Notes under the pieces: generated by a model
Databases searched by the model: none
Told to the model about the DNA's origin: nothing
What the model saw: only the letters and a program-made list of their open reading frames with translations
Assembly (NCBI RefSeq): GCF_002234575.2
Contig: NZ_CP022464.2
Coordinates: 4,278,001-4,342,000, forward strand
Length of the DNA stretch: 64,000 nucleotides
Direction: 5' to 3'
Source: Enterocloster bolteae
Lineage (GTDB): Bacteria > Bacillota > Clostridia > Lachnospirales > Lachnospiraceae
Part shown: one piece after another, positions 23,931 to 33,605 of the stretch
Layout of the letters: each line of letters starts with the position of its first letter
Position numbering within the stretch: position 1 is the stretch's first letter
Made by a program: the position numbers and the translations under genes

Positions 23931-25804
23931 AAAACCCGTTCACAAAGCTAATTCACCATTATACCTATGACATGCGCCTGAAAACAAAGCTTGTCATATC
24001 GCACATCATCCTGGTTCTGCTGCCCACCGCCGTACTGTCAGGCTTTCTTTACCTGCGCATTTACGGCATTGTTATGGATGACAGCATCCGCTCGGAGCAG
24101 GCTTTGTCCGCACAGACCGTGACCTCCATCGAGAGTCTCGTTTCCCATGTGGGGCACGCCTCTGACACCATCACCGGCTCCATGATGGTACAGGATCTGT
24201 TCCGGGTACCCAGATCAGAGGCCAGTACCCGGGATATCTCCACCTCCAAGATGAACAGCCTGTTCCACCTGGTGCAGAGCATTACGGACCATTCCATGAT
24301 TATGGATGTGAAGATTTATTATGATGACAGCGTGTACGGGGACCTGATGCAGTACAACAAGATAGGGAATGCCCTGTTTAACCCGGTTTCTTCCGTCAGC
24401 AGCAGCTACTGGTACGGCATTTTCAGCACCTCACAGCAGTCGCGCCTGCTGTGCCCGGAATTGTACCTGACACCGGACGAGACGGGAAAGAGCGGAAAGC
24501 TGGCCTATATTACCCGAATCCCTTATACCTATGAAGGCGGTACTGTGTCCGACATTGAAAATGCCTCCGCCTATGTGGCCCTGTATCTGTCCGGACCTGC
24601 CTTTGAGACGGTGCTGCGCAACGACGCCACGGTCACGGATGAGGCTGCCTTTCTGGTTAATGAGCGGGATGTAATTGTGTCCGCCTCAGATATGGGCCTG
24701 GCCGGGAAATACTTCATTCCCCGCCGTGATTTGGAGCAGCGGGTGGGAAAGGAAAAGACCTTTTCCCTTGTTTCCTATCTGGACGGCTCTGCCTATGTCG
24801 CCTATTTTCCCATCGCGGACACGGACTGGTACATGATGTCCATTATTCCTGCCCTCCATATCGGAGACGCCGGAAAGGCGCTGATGACGCATTTTGCCAT
24901 GATTTACCTGCTGTTCACCGCCCTGGCCCTGTACACTGCCTTCCGACTGTCGGGTTCCATTGCGGACCGCATCATAGGTGTGGCCCTGCAGATGGAGACG
25001 GTGCGCACAGGCCCGCCCCAGCCCATGGATGTGGCTGACACGGGTTGCGACGAAATTGGTGTGCTCTCCGATACCTACAACTACATGACAGAAGAAATCA
25101 TCACCTTAATGGACAGCCAGAAAAAGGCTTCGGATGAGCTTCGGATGGCGGAATTCCGCGCCCTTCAGGCCCAGATCAATCCCCATTTTCTCTATAATAC
25201 CCTGGATATGATTAACTGGCTGTCCCAGACCGGGCAGAGCGAGAAAGTAACGGAAGCAGTCCAGATCCTGTCCCGTTTTTATAAACTGACTCTGAGCCGC
25301 AGGGAGCTGATGAACTCCATTGAGAAGGAGCTGGAGCATGTAAGCCTTTATGTGCGTCTCCAGAACATGCGGTATGACAATTGTGTGGCCTTTGTGGTGG
25401 ATGTGCCGGAAGAACTCTGCGAGTACACAATCCCCAAGCTGACGTTCCAGCCCATTGTGGAAAATGCCTTTCTCCACGGAATCATGATGAAGGAAGAAAA
25501 AAAAGGCAGTATCCTGCTAACCGGCTGGCCAGAGGGAGATGATATTGTATTCATCATCTCTGACGACGGGGCAGGCATACCGCCTGAAACGCTTGATACT
25601 TTAAAGGATGATGTGAATGCCGGCACCGGCTCCTCCGCCAGCCCCAGGCACACCGCCTTTTCCGGCCATATCGGCATCTACAATACCAACTTAAGGCTGA
25701 AGAGCCTGTACGGCGAATCCTACGGCCTCTCCATCACCAGCACCCTGGGCAAAGGCACGGAGGTAACCGTTCGGATCCCTGCCAGACATATCACGTCTGA
25801 CTGA
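23927..25804 (+). CDS. Sensor histidine kinase, YesM type
   Basis: A 625-residue membrane kinase. TM1 lies around 20-45 and is followed by a large extracellular domain (about 45-300). TM2 lies around 305-335 (FAMIYLLFTALALYTAF), then a HAMP-like linker, the His_kinase motif ALQAQINPHFLYNTLDMINWL, and an ATPase domain with FQPIVENAFLHGI and DDGAGIP. It partners the overlapping YesN gene. The divergent binding lipoprotein is a plausible ligand-presenting partner for its extracellular domain. Its 3' end overlaps the convergent TolC-like gene by 14 bases. Confidence 0.93.
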   Translation: MKNPFTKLIHHYTYDMRLKTKLVISHIILVLLPTAVLSGFLYLRIYGIVMDDSIRSEQALSAQTVTSIESLVSHVGHASDTITGSMMVQDLFRVPRSEASTRDISTSKMNSLFHLVQSITDHSMIMDVKIYYDDSVYGDLMQYNKIGNALFNPVSSVSSSYWYGIFSTSQQSRLLCPELYLTPDETGKSGKLAYITRIPYTYEGGTVSDIENASAYVALYLSGPAFETVLRNDATVTDEAAFLVNERDVIVSASDMGLAGKYFIPRRDLEQRVGKEKTFSLVSYLDGSAYVAYFPIADTDWYMMSIIPALHIGDAGKALMTHFAMIYLLFTALALYTAFRLSGSIADRIIGVALQMETVRTGPPQPMDVADTGCDEIGVLSDTYNYMTEEIITLMDSQKKASDELRMAEFRALQAQINPHFLYNTLDMINWLSQTGQSEKVTEAVQILSRFYKLTLSRRELMNSIEKELEHVSLYVRLQNMRYDNCVAFVVDVPEELCEYTIPKLTFQPIVENAFLHGIMMKEEKKGSILLTGWPEGDDIVFIISDDGAGIPPETLDTLKDDVNAGTGSSASPRHTAFSGHIGIYNTNLRLKSLYGESYGLSITSTLGKGTEVTVRIPARHITSD

Positions 25805-27068
25805 TTCCTTTCACATCCCAGCAATATGATTCATAGGCCGCTGTCAGGTTCATGGCAGCGGTCTCTTTTGCTGCCTTTTTCTCCAGATAGGATGCCTGGC
25901 CCTCCAGGTACTGCGTGCCTGTCAGCAGTCCGGCCTGCTGCTTTCTCTGGAGTCCTTCGTAGGTCAGCTGGGCGCTCTGAAAGGCAGTGAGGGCCGCCTC
26001 ATAGGCTGTCTTGCTGGCCTGGAGGTTCTGGTAGGAAGCCAAAAACGCTGCCTCCTTTGTCCCCTCCGCCTCATCCACCAGCTTGAATCTGATATTTATT
26101 TCAGTGGTACTGCTGGCTGAGGTGTGGCGGGCATTCTGCACGCTCTTGTCATTTCCCATGGCCCTGATCTTATCGCTCTCATAGTCCACGGCTTCAATGG
26201 CGGCCATATCCGGCTCCGGTACGGTTCCTATGACCACCTGGCTGCTGTCCTCAATCCCCAGCATGGTAAGAAGCTGCTGCCGCAGCTGACTGGCCTGGAG
26301 CCTGAGGGATTCCAGCGAATTTTTGGCAGTGTCCAGGTTTTTTTGCGCTTCCTTCAGCTGGGCCTGGGTGGCGGAACCGGCTGCCTGCTTTCTCCCCATG
26401 GCCTCAAAGGCGGCCTGTAAGGACTCACCCCGCTTTTCCTGGTATTCCACGTTCTGCACCATCTGGTTGTAGGAATTCATCAGTGTCTGAGCTGTCATGG
26501 TAAAGGTATCCGCGGATTTTTCCAGGCTGCGGGTGCTCTTTTCACTGGTCATGATATCCAGCTGGCTGTATATACGGCTGGCTGAGGATTTTAACATGGC
26601 GGCATTGGAGGCATAGATTCCGGCTGTCTGGCTGTCCTCATCGTCCATGTCCTCCGCCTTATCCTCCATGTTGTCCTGCTCCCGCTTAAGGGTGTCCCAT
26701 ATTTCCTGGTAGGCGTTTATATTGTCCTCATAATCCTCTATGCTCTCTTTTAAAGACAGGTTCCCCTGTTTCAGCAGTTCCCTCAGATTGCCGTATTCAA
26801 TGATTATGGCACCCGCTGTATTCCCTGCGGTTTCCGGGGTGGTGCTGGCTGCTCCGGCCTGGGATATATCCTTAGATATGTCCTGAGATGTGTCCTGAGC
26901 TGCATAGGAAGTCCGGCCGCCGGCTCCCCACAGGCACAGTACCATTGCCAGAAGAACTATTTTAACCTTTTGGGTGTTTCCTGTCTGCGTGTTTCCCGTT
27001 TCTGTATTTCCCGTTATTATGTCCCCCCTGTTCCTGCCGCTCTCCTTTATATCACTGCGGTTTCTCAT
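25791..27068 (-). CDS. TolC-like protein (outer-membrane-efflux-type coiled coil), copy 1
   Basis: A 425-residue exported protein. A hydrophilic N-terminus with repeated TGNTE/TGNTQ units (about 19-33) precedes a hydrophobic segment (KIVLLAMVLCLWGAGG) and a probable AQA-type cleavage region. The rest is two long alpha-helical halves with TolC-family patterns such as QLRQQLLTMLGIEDS and the terminal ATNLTAAYESY-like helix. It is last in the RND operon. TolC proteins normally cross an outer membrane, which this organism should not have, so the actual role (a wall-spanning or adaptor-associated coiled coil) is open. GAGGTGGG precedes the start. Confidence 0.8.
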   Translation of the reverse strand: MRNRSDIKESGRNRGDIITGNTETGNTQTGNTQKVKIVLLAMVLCLWGAGGRTSYAAQDTSQDISKDISQAGAASTTPETAGNTAGAIIIEYGNLRELLKQGNLSLKESIEDYEDNINAYQEIWDTLKREQDNMEDKAEDMDDEDSQTAGIYASNAAMLKSSASRIYSQLDIMTSEKSTRSLEKSADTFTMTAQTLMNSYNQMVQNVEYQEKRGESLQAAFEAMGRKQAAGSATQAQLKEAQKNLDTAKNSLESLRLQASQLRQQLLTMLGIEDSSQVVIGTVPEPDMAAIEAVDYESDKIRAMGNDKSVQNARHTSASSTTEINIRFKLVDEAEGTKEAAFLASYQNLQASKTAYEAALTAFQSAQLTYEGLQRKQQAGLLTGTQYLEGQASYLEKKAAKETAAMNLTAAYESYCWDVKGISQT

Positions 27069-27144
27069 TTCTGTCCCACCTCGTTTCGTTCTGCCATTTC
27101 CTGTGCTTTACACGGTTCTATTCCGTCTCCCATATGCTCACATC

Positions 27145-28305
27145 CTATGACACAGACGCCAGTCCGTCCACCGACCAACGGTATTCCAACTGGGCCTTAA
27201 GCAGGGCCAACTTCTGTGTGCGCACATTGACCTGGGCCGCGGCAAAGGCGGTCTGCTGTGTTACATAATCGTTCCTTGTCGTGGTTCCGGCTGCCATTTT
27301 CCGCTCCGCCGCCGCCATGGCTGCCGCCTCGATTTCATACGTATTAAGGGCCTGCTCATAGTCGGATTTGGATATCATCATGCTCTCGTATGCATTCTTT
27401 ATGCTGGAAGCAGCTGTCTCCTTCTGGCTCTTTAAGCTCTGTTCCAGACTGGTTTTGTTGGTGCCGCTTTTTGCATTGGCTATTTTCTTTTCAAGTATTT
27501 TAAGGCTGTAGTTATTTTCCACTCCCCTGGATACATCTTCCTCCAGGTTAATGGCTGTCATTCCCTCCAGGTCCGGCTCCGGCACATCCCCTATATCCAC
27601 CTGCGCCCCGTAGGTCCATCCCAGCATAAGGCAGAGAGTTTCTTTTGTCTGCCCCAGACTGCTCTGGGCCGACAGCAGGGATGCATCTGCCGATGTGACG
27701 GCCTCCCGGGCCGACAGCACCTGGGCCTGGGTAGACATACCCGCACTCAGGCGGTTAAGCGTCTGGTCATAGGAGGACCGGGCCTGTATCTTATTCTGTT
27801 CCAGGCTCTCCAGACTGTATGTCTGGCTCCAGTAGCTTATCATCAGCTCCTGGGCCTCCTTCACCAGACCTGCCTCTGTCTTGTCATATTCCAGCTTTTT
27901 GACGTCCCCGTCCTCCACATTGTCGTCTCCCTGCTCCCGCAGATTATCTGCCTGAATCTGGCTGCTCAGATAGGAGGAAAGGCGGCTGGCATAATCTGAA
28001 TCCGACGAATCAGGATATTCCAGGCTTCCGTATATATCATCGGCGGCATCATAGTAATCATCCGCGATATCGTCCGCGTCCTCGCCCCGGAAATCCTCAT
28101 ACTCCAGCTGGTTCTGGATCACCGTGTTATTGTATACATGAATCAAATCCGCTATCTCTGTGAATTCCAGCTGATTATCCCTGAGGGAAGCCCACTGTTC
28201 TGCGGTATAGGCAAACTCCGGGGTGCCGGCCCATGCCGTCACCGGCATGGTGCCAAGGCACAATACCACTGCCAGGCATCCTGCCCCTATTTTTCCATGT
28301 TTCAT
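27145..28305 (-). CDS. TolC-like protein, copy 2
   Basis: A 386-residue secreted protein with a signal peptide (MKHGKIGAGCLAVVLCLGTM, cleavage near AWA-G about residue 27). A helical TolC-family body follows, with SYDQTLNRLSAGMSTQAQVL, TLCLMLGWTYGAQVDIGDVPEPD and a closing LLKAQLEYRWSVDGL helix. It shares the IG-VPEPD motif with copy 1, pointing to duplication and divergence. It sits between the RND pump gene and copy 1, 18 bases from the pump stop codon. A tripartite-like assembly with pump and adaptor is likely from context. Confidence 0.82.
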   Translation of the reverse strand: MKHGKIGAGCLAVVLCLGTMPVTAWAGTPEFAYTAEQWASLRDNQLEFTEIADLIHVYNNTVIQNQLEYEDFRGEDADDIADDYYDAADDIYGSLEYPDSSDSDYASRLSSYLSSQIQADNLREQGDDNVEDGDVKKLEYDKTEAGLVKEAQELMISYWSQTYSLESLEQNKIQARSSYDQTLNRLSAGMSTQAQVLSAREAVTSADASLLSAQSSLGQTKETLCLMLGWTYGAQVDIGDVPEPDLEGMTAINLEEDVSRGVENNYSLKILEKKIANAKSGTNKTSLEQSLKSQKETAASSIKNAYESMMISKSDYEQALNTYEIEAAAMAAAERKMAAGTTTRNDYVTQQTAFAAAQVNVRTQKLALLKAQLEYRWSVDGLASVS

Positions 28306-28323
28306 ATGATTGACACCTCTTTC

Positions 28324-31300
28324 TTAAATATCCAGTACAACCCGTTTCTTATCACCGTTCATAAGCGCATAGTAGATTGGCAGTATGAACAGAGCCACCG
28401 CCACGCCCACGCTGAGTCCGCCGATGTTAACAATGGCCAGACCCTGGGTGGTGGAACCGCTGTCCCCTATGGCCAGGGCCATGGGAATCATGGAAAGGAT
28501 GGTGGTAAGGCTGGTCATCATAATGGGCCTTAAACGTGTGGCGCCGGCCTCAATGAGGGCTGTCTTTAAATCCATGGTCATGCGGTATTGGTTCACTGTA
28601 TCCACATAGAGGATACCATTGTTAACAACAGTGCCGACCAGAATCAGGAAGCCCAGGATAGACGTCATACTGATGCTGACCCCCGTAATCTGCAAAAGCC
28701 CGAAGGAGCCAATGAGGCTGAATGGTATGGTAGTCATTACCATGAAGGAAAACTTCGGTGACTCAAACTGCGCTGACAGTACCACAAATACCAGGAACAC
28801 AGCAACGGCAATCGCCTGGTACAAGGCTGCAAATTCCTCCTGCATCATTCGGTTCATGGAGTTGACGCCCCTTTTGATGGTGCCGCTTAAGTTGGGGTTT
28901 ATGACCTCGCTGTCTATGGCGGACTGGACATTTCCCCCTGTATAATCTGCTGTAATGGTTATCTCATATGCCTTATCCGTCTTGGAAATGGAAGCCGGGC
29001 TGTCCTTATAATAGATTTCCGCCACATCCGTCAGGGCCACATAGCCTCCGGAAGGCTTGGAGAGTATAATATCCTTCATCTGGCTGACCGTGCGGTACTC
29101 ATCCTCCGGGTACTCAGCCATCACGCTGACCTCCCTGCCGTCCACATCCAGGGTGGTCACCTCTTCGCCGTCCATCATCTGCTTTACCTGGGAACCAATC
29201 TGGGATGCAGTAAGCCCCTCCGCTGCCGCCAGTACCGGGTCCACCTTCACGGTAACCACAGGCGCTGTATTTTCTATGCTGGAATGGACGTTCATCACAT
29301 CGTCCCTGGCCGTCATCTCGGTAACAATCTTGTTGCTGACTTCCTGGAGCTCGTCGTAATCTGTTCCGTTAAGGATGACTTCATATCCCCGGTTCCTGCT
29401 CATGAAGCTCATGGACGAGGATGCCTCCACTGTCACCGTACAGTTATCCAGATCCGCCATCTCTGTCTCCCACTGCTCCACTACCTCGTCGGTGCTCATA
29501 TCCCTGTTGTCCCTCAGATAGGCTGTTATGGTACCGCTGTCATTGTTATAGCGCAGCATGTAGGATTCCACATCCGGATGCCCCTGGACAATCTCCTCTG
29601 CCTGCAGCAGCATGGCGTCGGCATTTTCCGACAGCAGCCCCGGCCTTGTTTCGATGGAAACACTGACCGTTCCCGTATCGTCCGCGGTCATAAGCTCGGT
29701 TTCCATCCCGCTGGCCAGAAAATAGGCTGCAATCACCAGGATTACAGATGCAATCATGATAATGGCCTTGTGGTTTAAAAGTCCGGGCATGATGCGGCGG
29801 TATCCGTTCTGTATCCGCTCCATTGGCCGCGACATCGGCGCCTGCATCCTCTCCTGGGGCTTATACGCCATATATGTAAGGGGAACAATGGTAATAGCCG
29901 ACAAAAAGGAGGCGAGCATACAGAACACGATAACGTATCCCATGGAGCCGAACATCTGTCCCGACATACCCTGCAGAAATACCAGCGGCAGGAAAACCAC
30001 GCAGGTAGTCACCGTGGAGCCCAAAATGGACTGTAGCACAATGTTTGTACCTGACAGGGAAGCCCTGGCATATCCCAGAAGGCCCTTGTCCTCCTCTGTC
30101 TCGATGGCCCTGAAACAGCTCTCCAGCACCACGATGGAGTTATCCACCATCATGCCCACGCCCAGCACCAGACCGCTCATGGTAATGATGTTCAGAGAAA
30201 AACCGGCGCTGGTCATCAGAATCAGGGACACCAGGATAGAGGTAGGTATGGAGCTTCCTACAATCAGGGACGCCTTATAGTCCCCAAAGAAAATGAATAT
30301 GATAATCATGGAAATCACGGCTGCCAGCACCAGGGTAAGGGCCACATCCTTAAGGGAGCTGAGAATGCTGTCCGCGCTGTCCCTGACAATCCTGATATTC
30401 AGGTTCTCGTCGTCCGCCTCCAGGCTTTCGATAACCTCCTGGACCTCGGATGACACATCCATGGCCGTGCTGCTCTGCTGCTTGGTGATGGAAATGGAAA
30501 TAGTGTCCTGGCCGTTGTAGCGCGAGATACCTCCCCGGCTCTCCTCTGCCTCATAAACCTTGGCAATGTCCTCCAGATACACAATTTTTCCGCTGGAGGT
30601 GGTGATGGGGACTTCCTTCAGAGCTTCTATGGTCTCATGCTCCAGGGACGTTGAAACAGAAAGCTCCAGTTTTCCGGATACAGCATCGCCGGATGGGTAG
30701 GAAAGATTTGCCGTGCTCATAGCAGTGGACACGTCGCTCATGGTCACCTGATACTGGGCCATCTCATCGGATTGAAGCTCAATTTTATAATATTCCGACT
30801 TACCGCCCATGGCCTCCACCTCTGCCACAGAGGAAATCTGTTCCAGCAAAGGCACCACGGTCTGGTCCACATAATCGTACAAATCCTCCTGGGAAGGATT
30901 TGATATGGAAAGCATCATGGTGGTTCCCGCATTGTTATTCATCTCCATGACAGAGGTCTCCGCGTCGTCAGGGAGCTGGCGGCTCAATGCATCCAGACTC
31001 TGGGATAAATCATTATATGCGTCATCCATATCGGTGCCGTAATCATATTCCAGCATAATCATGGCCCTGTTTTCGCTGGAAGTGGAGCTCATGCTTTTCA
31101 CGCCCTCTATGGTCCCCACCTGGTCTTCTATGGGCTGGGTCACAAGTTCATCTATATCCTCAGGACCAGCCCCGGAATAAGACGCTATGATAATCAGCAT
31201 GGGCTGATCCGTGTCCGGCATCTGTTCCAGCGTGGCATTAAAAACGGAAGAAATACCGAATACCAGAAGGCAAAGCAATGCCATAACCGTGGCCACCGGA

Positions 31301-31329
31301 CGTTTTAATACAAACCTTGTCAATCCCAT
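28324..31329 (-). CDS. RND family efflux transporter permease (AcrB/MdtB-like)
   Basis: A 1001-residue pump with the RND layout: TM1 at 10-30, a large extracellular domain, six TM segments from about 330, a second extracellular domain, and five TM segments to about 990. The proton-relay motif in TM4 reads GMMVDNSIVVLES; the first Asp is kept but the second, Asp in AcrB, is Asn. The GXXXXP-type segments are present (TMSGLVLGVGMMVD). It lies three bases after the adaptor gene with GAGGCATAACCC before its ATG. Substrates are unknown; drugs, lipids or signals are possible. Confidence 0.92.
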   Translation of the reverse strand: MGLTRFVLKRPVATVMALLCLLVFGISSVFNATLEQMPDTDQPMLIIIASYSGAGPEDIDELVTQPIEDQVGTIEGVKSMSSTSSENRAMIMLEYDYGTDMDDAYNDLSQSLDALSRQLPDDAETSVMEMNNNAGTTMMLSISNPSQEDLYDYVDQTVVPLLEQISSVAEVEAMGGKSEYYKIELQSDEMAQYQVTMSDVSTAMSTANLSYPSGDAVSGKLELSVSTSLEHETIEALKEVPITTSSGKIVYLEDIAKVYEAEESRGGISRYNGQDTISISITKQQSSTAMDVSSEVQEVIESLEADDENLNIRIVRDSADSILSSLKDVALTLVLAAVISMIIIFIFFGDYKASLIVGSSIPTSILVSLILMTSAGFSLNIITMSGLVLGVGMMVDNSIVVLESCFRAIETEEDKGLLGYARASLSGTNIVLQSILGSTVTTCVVFLPLVFLQGMSGQMFGSMGYVIVFCMLASFLSAITIVPLTYMAYKPQERMQAPMSRPMERIQNGYRRIMPGLLNHKAIIMIASVILVIAAYFLASGMETELMTADDTGTVSVSIETRPGLLSENADAMLLQAEEIVQGHPDVESYMLRYNNDSGTITAYLRDNRDMSTDEVVEQWETEMADLDNCTVTVEASSSMSFMSRNRGYEVILNGTDYDELQEVSNKIVTEMTARDDVMNVHSSIENTAPVVTVKVDPVLAAAEGLTASQIGSQVKQMMDGEEVTTLDVDGREVSVMAEYPEDEYRTVSQMKDIILSKPSGGYVALTDVAEIYYKDSPASISKTDKAYEITITADYTGGNVQSAIDSEVINPNLSGTIKRGVNSMNRMMQEEFAALYQAIAVAVFLVFVVLSAQFESPKFSFMVMTTIPFSLIGSFGLLQITGVSISMTSILGFLILVGTVVNNGILYVDTVNQYRMTMDLKTALIEAGATRLRPIMMTSLTTILSMIPMALAIGDSGSTTQGLAIVNIGGLSVGVAVALFILPIYYALMNGDKKRVVLDI

Positions 31330-31332
31330 GGG

Positions 31333-32610
31333 TTATGCCTCCTGTTCCGCCTGTGATGCTGCATGTTTGCTGTCTTCCCCGCCGGGTGCTGCTGTTTCTC
31401 CGGCCTGTGTTTCTTCCTCGGACTGGTTCCCTTCTCCGGACTGGAACTCTTCTCTGGACTGAAACTCTTCTCCGGACTGGGTTTTCTCTCCGGCTTGTGT
31501 TTCTTCTCTAAACTGTGCCTCTTCTCCTGGCTGCACCTCATCCCTCAACCGTATTTTCGCCCCCTCATACAGGTTGGAGCTCCATGTGCTCACAACCATG
31601 TCATCGGCTGACAGGCCGGAAAGAATCTGGGCATGTTCCTCGTCCTCCAGTCCCACTTCCACCTGGGCCATGGATGCGGTGCCGTCCTGGTACAGATAAA
31701 CATAGGCATTGCCCCCGCTGTAATAGATGGCATCAATGGGAACCACCATTGTATCCAGTGCCCGTTCCGTCACAAGATTTAATTTCACCGTGCTTCCGGC
31801 TGCAATCTCCTGTGTGTTTTCAATCTGGGCCTTTACCTTGAACAGCCCTGTATCCCTGTCAACCATGGAGTTTATTTCGCTGATATATGCCTTGTATGTA
31901 GTTCCGTTCTTCTGGATTTCCAGCTCATCGCCCACATTGGCGTTCTGCATCATGCGCTGGGTCACATAGAAGGAGACTATGTTCTCTCCCTCGCCGGCAA
32001 TCACGCACAAATCCTGGGACTGGCTCACCCTGTCATACACCTCCACGTCAAAGCTTTCAATCTTCCCATTGATAGGAGCGGTGACGGAACTGTACTGCAC
32101 CTGTCTTTCGTAAGCCAGTTTAGCGGACTCATACTGGAGCTGCGCGGACTTCACCGCATTGACATACTGCTCGTATTCCTGCTCAGACAAATCGCCGCCG
32201 CTGTAAAGAATCTGCATTCTTCTCAGGTTGCTCTGGGCCTCTGAAAGGGATACAGATGCAGCATCCATGGAGTTCTTTGCCGTCTCCACCTGCTCTGTAT
32301 CAATCTCAAACAGGACCTGGCCCTGTGTCACCATGTCCCCTGCCTTCACATATACCGCCGTGACGTCACCTGCTGCCTTTGCATAGATATGAACCACATC
32401 AGAAGGCTCCACTGTGCCGGTAAGCCCTGTGGTAAGGATAATATCGCCGGAGGACGGCTGTTCTGCCCTCACCACTGTGACAGAAGCCTCCTGTCCCATA
32501 GGCATGCCGCCCTTTGCTTTTTTTCCTCCCTTCATTACAATCATAGCCACAGCCAGTATGACAATGATTCCGGCTGCAATGCCTATCTTTATTTTCCTGC
32601 TCTTGCTCAT
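31333..32610 (-). CDS. RND efflux periplasmic-adaptor-type protein (HlyD/MFP family)
   Basis: A 425-residue membrane-fusion protein. There is an N-terminal membrane anchor (about 6-26), a lipoyl/biotinyl-like domain (VVHIYAKAAGDVTAVYVKAGDMVTQ region), a coiled-coil hairpin (about 95-160), the second lipoyl half (SVTAPINGKIESFDVEVYDRV) and beta-barrel domains. The C-terminus has eight acidic hexapeptide repeats (QSGEEF-like), unusual for the family. AAAGGAG lies before the ATG at 32610. It is the first gene of a four-gene efflux operon and links pump to TolC-like partners in diderm relatives. Confidence 0.9.
   Translation of the reverse strand: MSKSRKIKIGIAAGIIVILAVAMIVMKGGKKAKGGMPMGQEASVTVVRAEQPSSGDIILTTGLTGTVEPSDVVHIYAKAAGDVTAVYVKAGDMVTQGQVLFEIDTEQVETAKNSMDAASVSLSEAQSNLRRMQILYSGGDLSEQEYEQYVNAVKSAQLQYESAKLAYERQVQYSSVTAPINGKIESFDVEVYDRVSQSQDLCVIAGEGENIVSFYVTQRMMQNANVGDELEIQKNGTTYKAYISEINSMVDRDTGLFKVKAQIENTQEIAAGSTVKLNLVTERALDTMVVPIDAIYYSGGNAYVYLYQDGTASMAQVEVGLEDEEHAQILSGLSADDMVVSTWSSNLYEGAKIRLRDEVQPGEEAQFREETQAGEKTQSGEEFQSREEFQSGEGNQSEEETQAGETAAPGGEDSKHAASQAEQEA
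31390..31533 (-). repeat. 18-bp coding repeats in the adaptor C-terminus
   Basis: Eight degenerate 18-base units encode hexapeptides such as QPGEEA, QAGEKT, QSGEEF, QSREEF and QSGEGN. The tail is strongly acidic and probably disordered. Confidence 0.85.
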
Positions 32611-32772
32611 ATCCAATCTCCTTTGCTGGTTTACTCAACTGATTCCTAATATTAAAGGTTGAAGATTAATTCAACATTAACAAAACAGGTATGAATGTCA
32701 TTTATTTCACGTGATTCTGTGAATTTTTTGTGACTTTACCTGATGTCTGATGCAGCAGCATAAGCTGTCCGA

Positions 32773-32835
32773 AAACAGAACTAAAAGACAGGCAGGTACA
32801 CACATACGGTACCTGCCTGTCTTTTAGTTCTGTTT
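32773..32835. repeat. Perfect 27-bp inverted repeat with 9-base loop
   Basis: Left arm 32773-32799 starts AAACAGAACTAAAAGACAGG; right arm 32809-32835 is its exact reverse complement; the loop is ACACATACG. It lies between the 5' side of the RND operon and the 3' end of the GNAT gene. It may be a strong terminator for the GNAT transcript (which reads into it on the minus strand) or a remnant of a small mobile repeat. No flanking duplication was recognised. Confidence 0.85.
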
Positions 32836-32870
32836 GGACTTGCGATGGAGGCGATGACAGCCAATGTGAA

Positions 32871-33407
32871 TTAAACTGCTCCATTGACGCCGGCATCCCT
32901 CTTAAGCATTTTTTCATAAGCATATTTGACACTGTTATCAAACCATATGGTTCCGCAGTAGTCAAAACCGTTCTTTTCCAAGACATGCCTCATAATAGCA
33001 TTTTTCTCATCGGTGTCAACCCGAACGCTGTAAATTCCATTTTGAATACACAGCTCTTCAATGAGCTGAAACGCAATACTTGCTATACCATGCCCACGGT
33101 AAGCCCCGGATATTGCCATACGGTGGACTACCGCATAGGGAAGATCGCTTTTCCAGCTGCCCTGCAGCGTTTCATAGGACGCCTCACCCGCAAAATCAAT
33201 GCAGAGGTATGCCGCAGCGTCAGAACCCTCCTCGATAAAATATCCCCGCCCATGCGCCAGGTCCCCGATGATGGTTTCCATATCCGGGTATCCGGTCTGC
33301 CACTGGTCAATGCCCTGCGATTTTAAGAACTCTTTGGCTTCATCGATCAACGCCATTGCTTTCTCTGCTTCTTTCCTATTTGCTGGCTGTAAAATAAATC
33401 GTTCCAT
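32871..33407 (-). CDS. GNAT family N-acetyltransferase
   Basis: A 178-residue acetyltransferase with the acetyl-CoA binding segment AVVHRMAISGAYRGHGIAS (motif A, Q/RxxGxG/A type) and a C-terminal VRVDTDEKNAIMRHVLEKNG typical of the clostridial GNAT branch. GGAGG lies eight bases before the ATG at 33407; a start six codons upstream is less well placed. The acceptor is unknown. It is divergent from the LysR gene, which may regulate it. Confidence 0.88.
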   Translation of the reverse strand: MERFILQPANRKEAEKAMALIDEAKEFLKSQGIDQWQTGYPDMETIIGDLAHGRGYFIEEGSDAAAYLCIDFAGEASYETLQGSWKSDLPYAVVHRMAISGAYRGHGIASIAFQLIEELCIQNGIYSVRVDTDEKNAIMRHVLEKNGFDYCGTIWFDNSVKYAYEKMLKRDAGVNGAV

Positions 33408-33605
33408 ACGTTGTACCTCCGTCATTTTATTTTTGACTCTCCTGAATTTTCATTCCGCAAAACCATGTGAAAAGGAAACCAGCTTTGACAAATCGAACTT
33501 GCCCTCCTTCCTCTTGTCTGTTATAATAACACAAAACAATGCAGCGAACAAATCAAAGTATTTATATATATAGTTCAATTTTATTGAAGTATTGGAGGAA
33601 AACCC

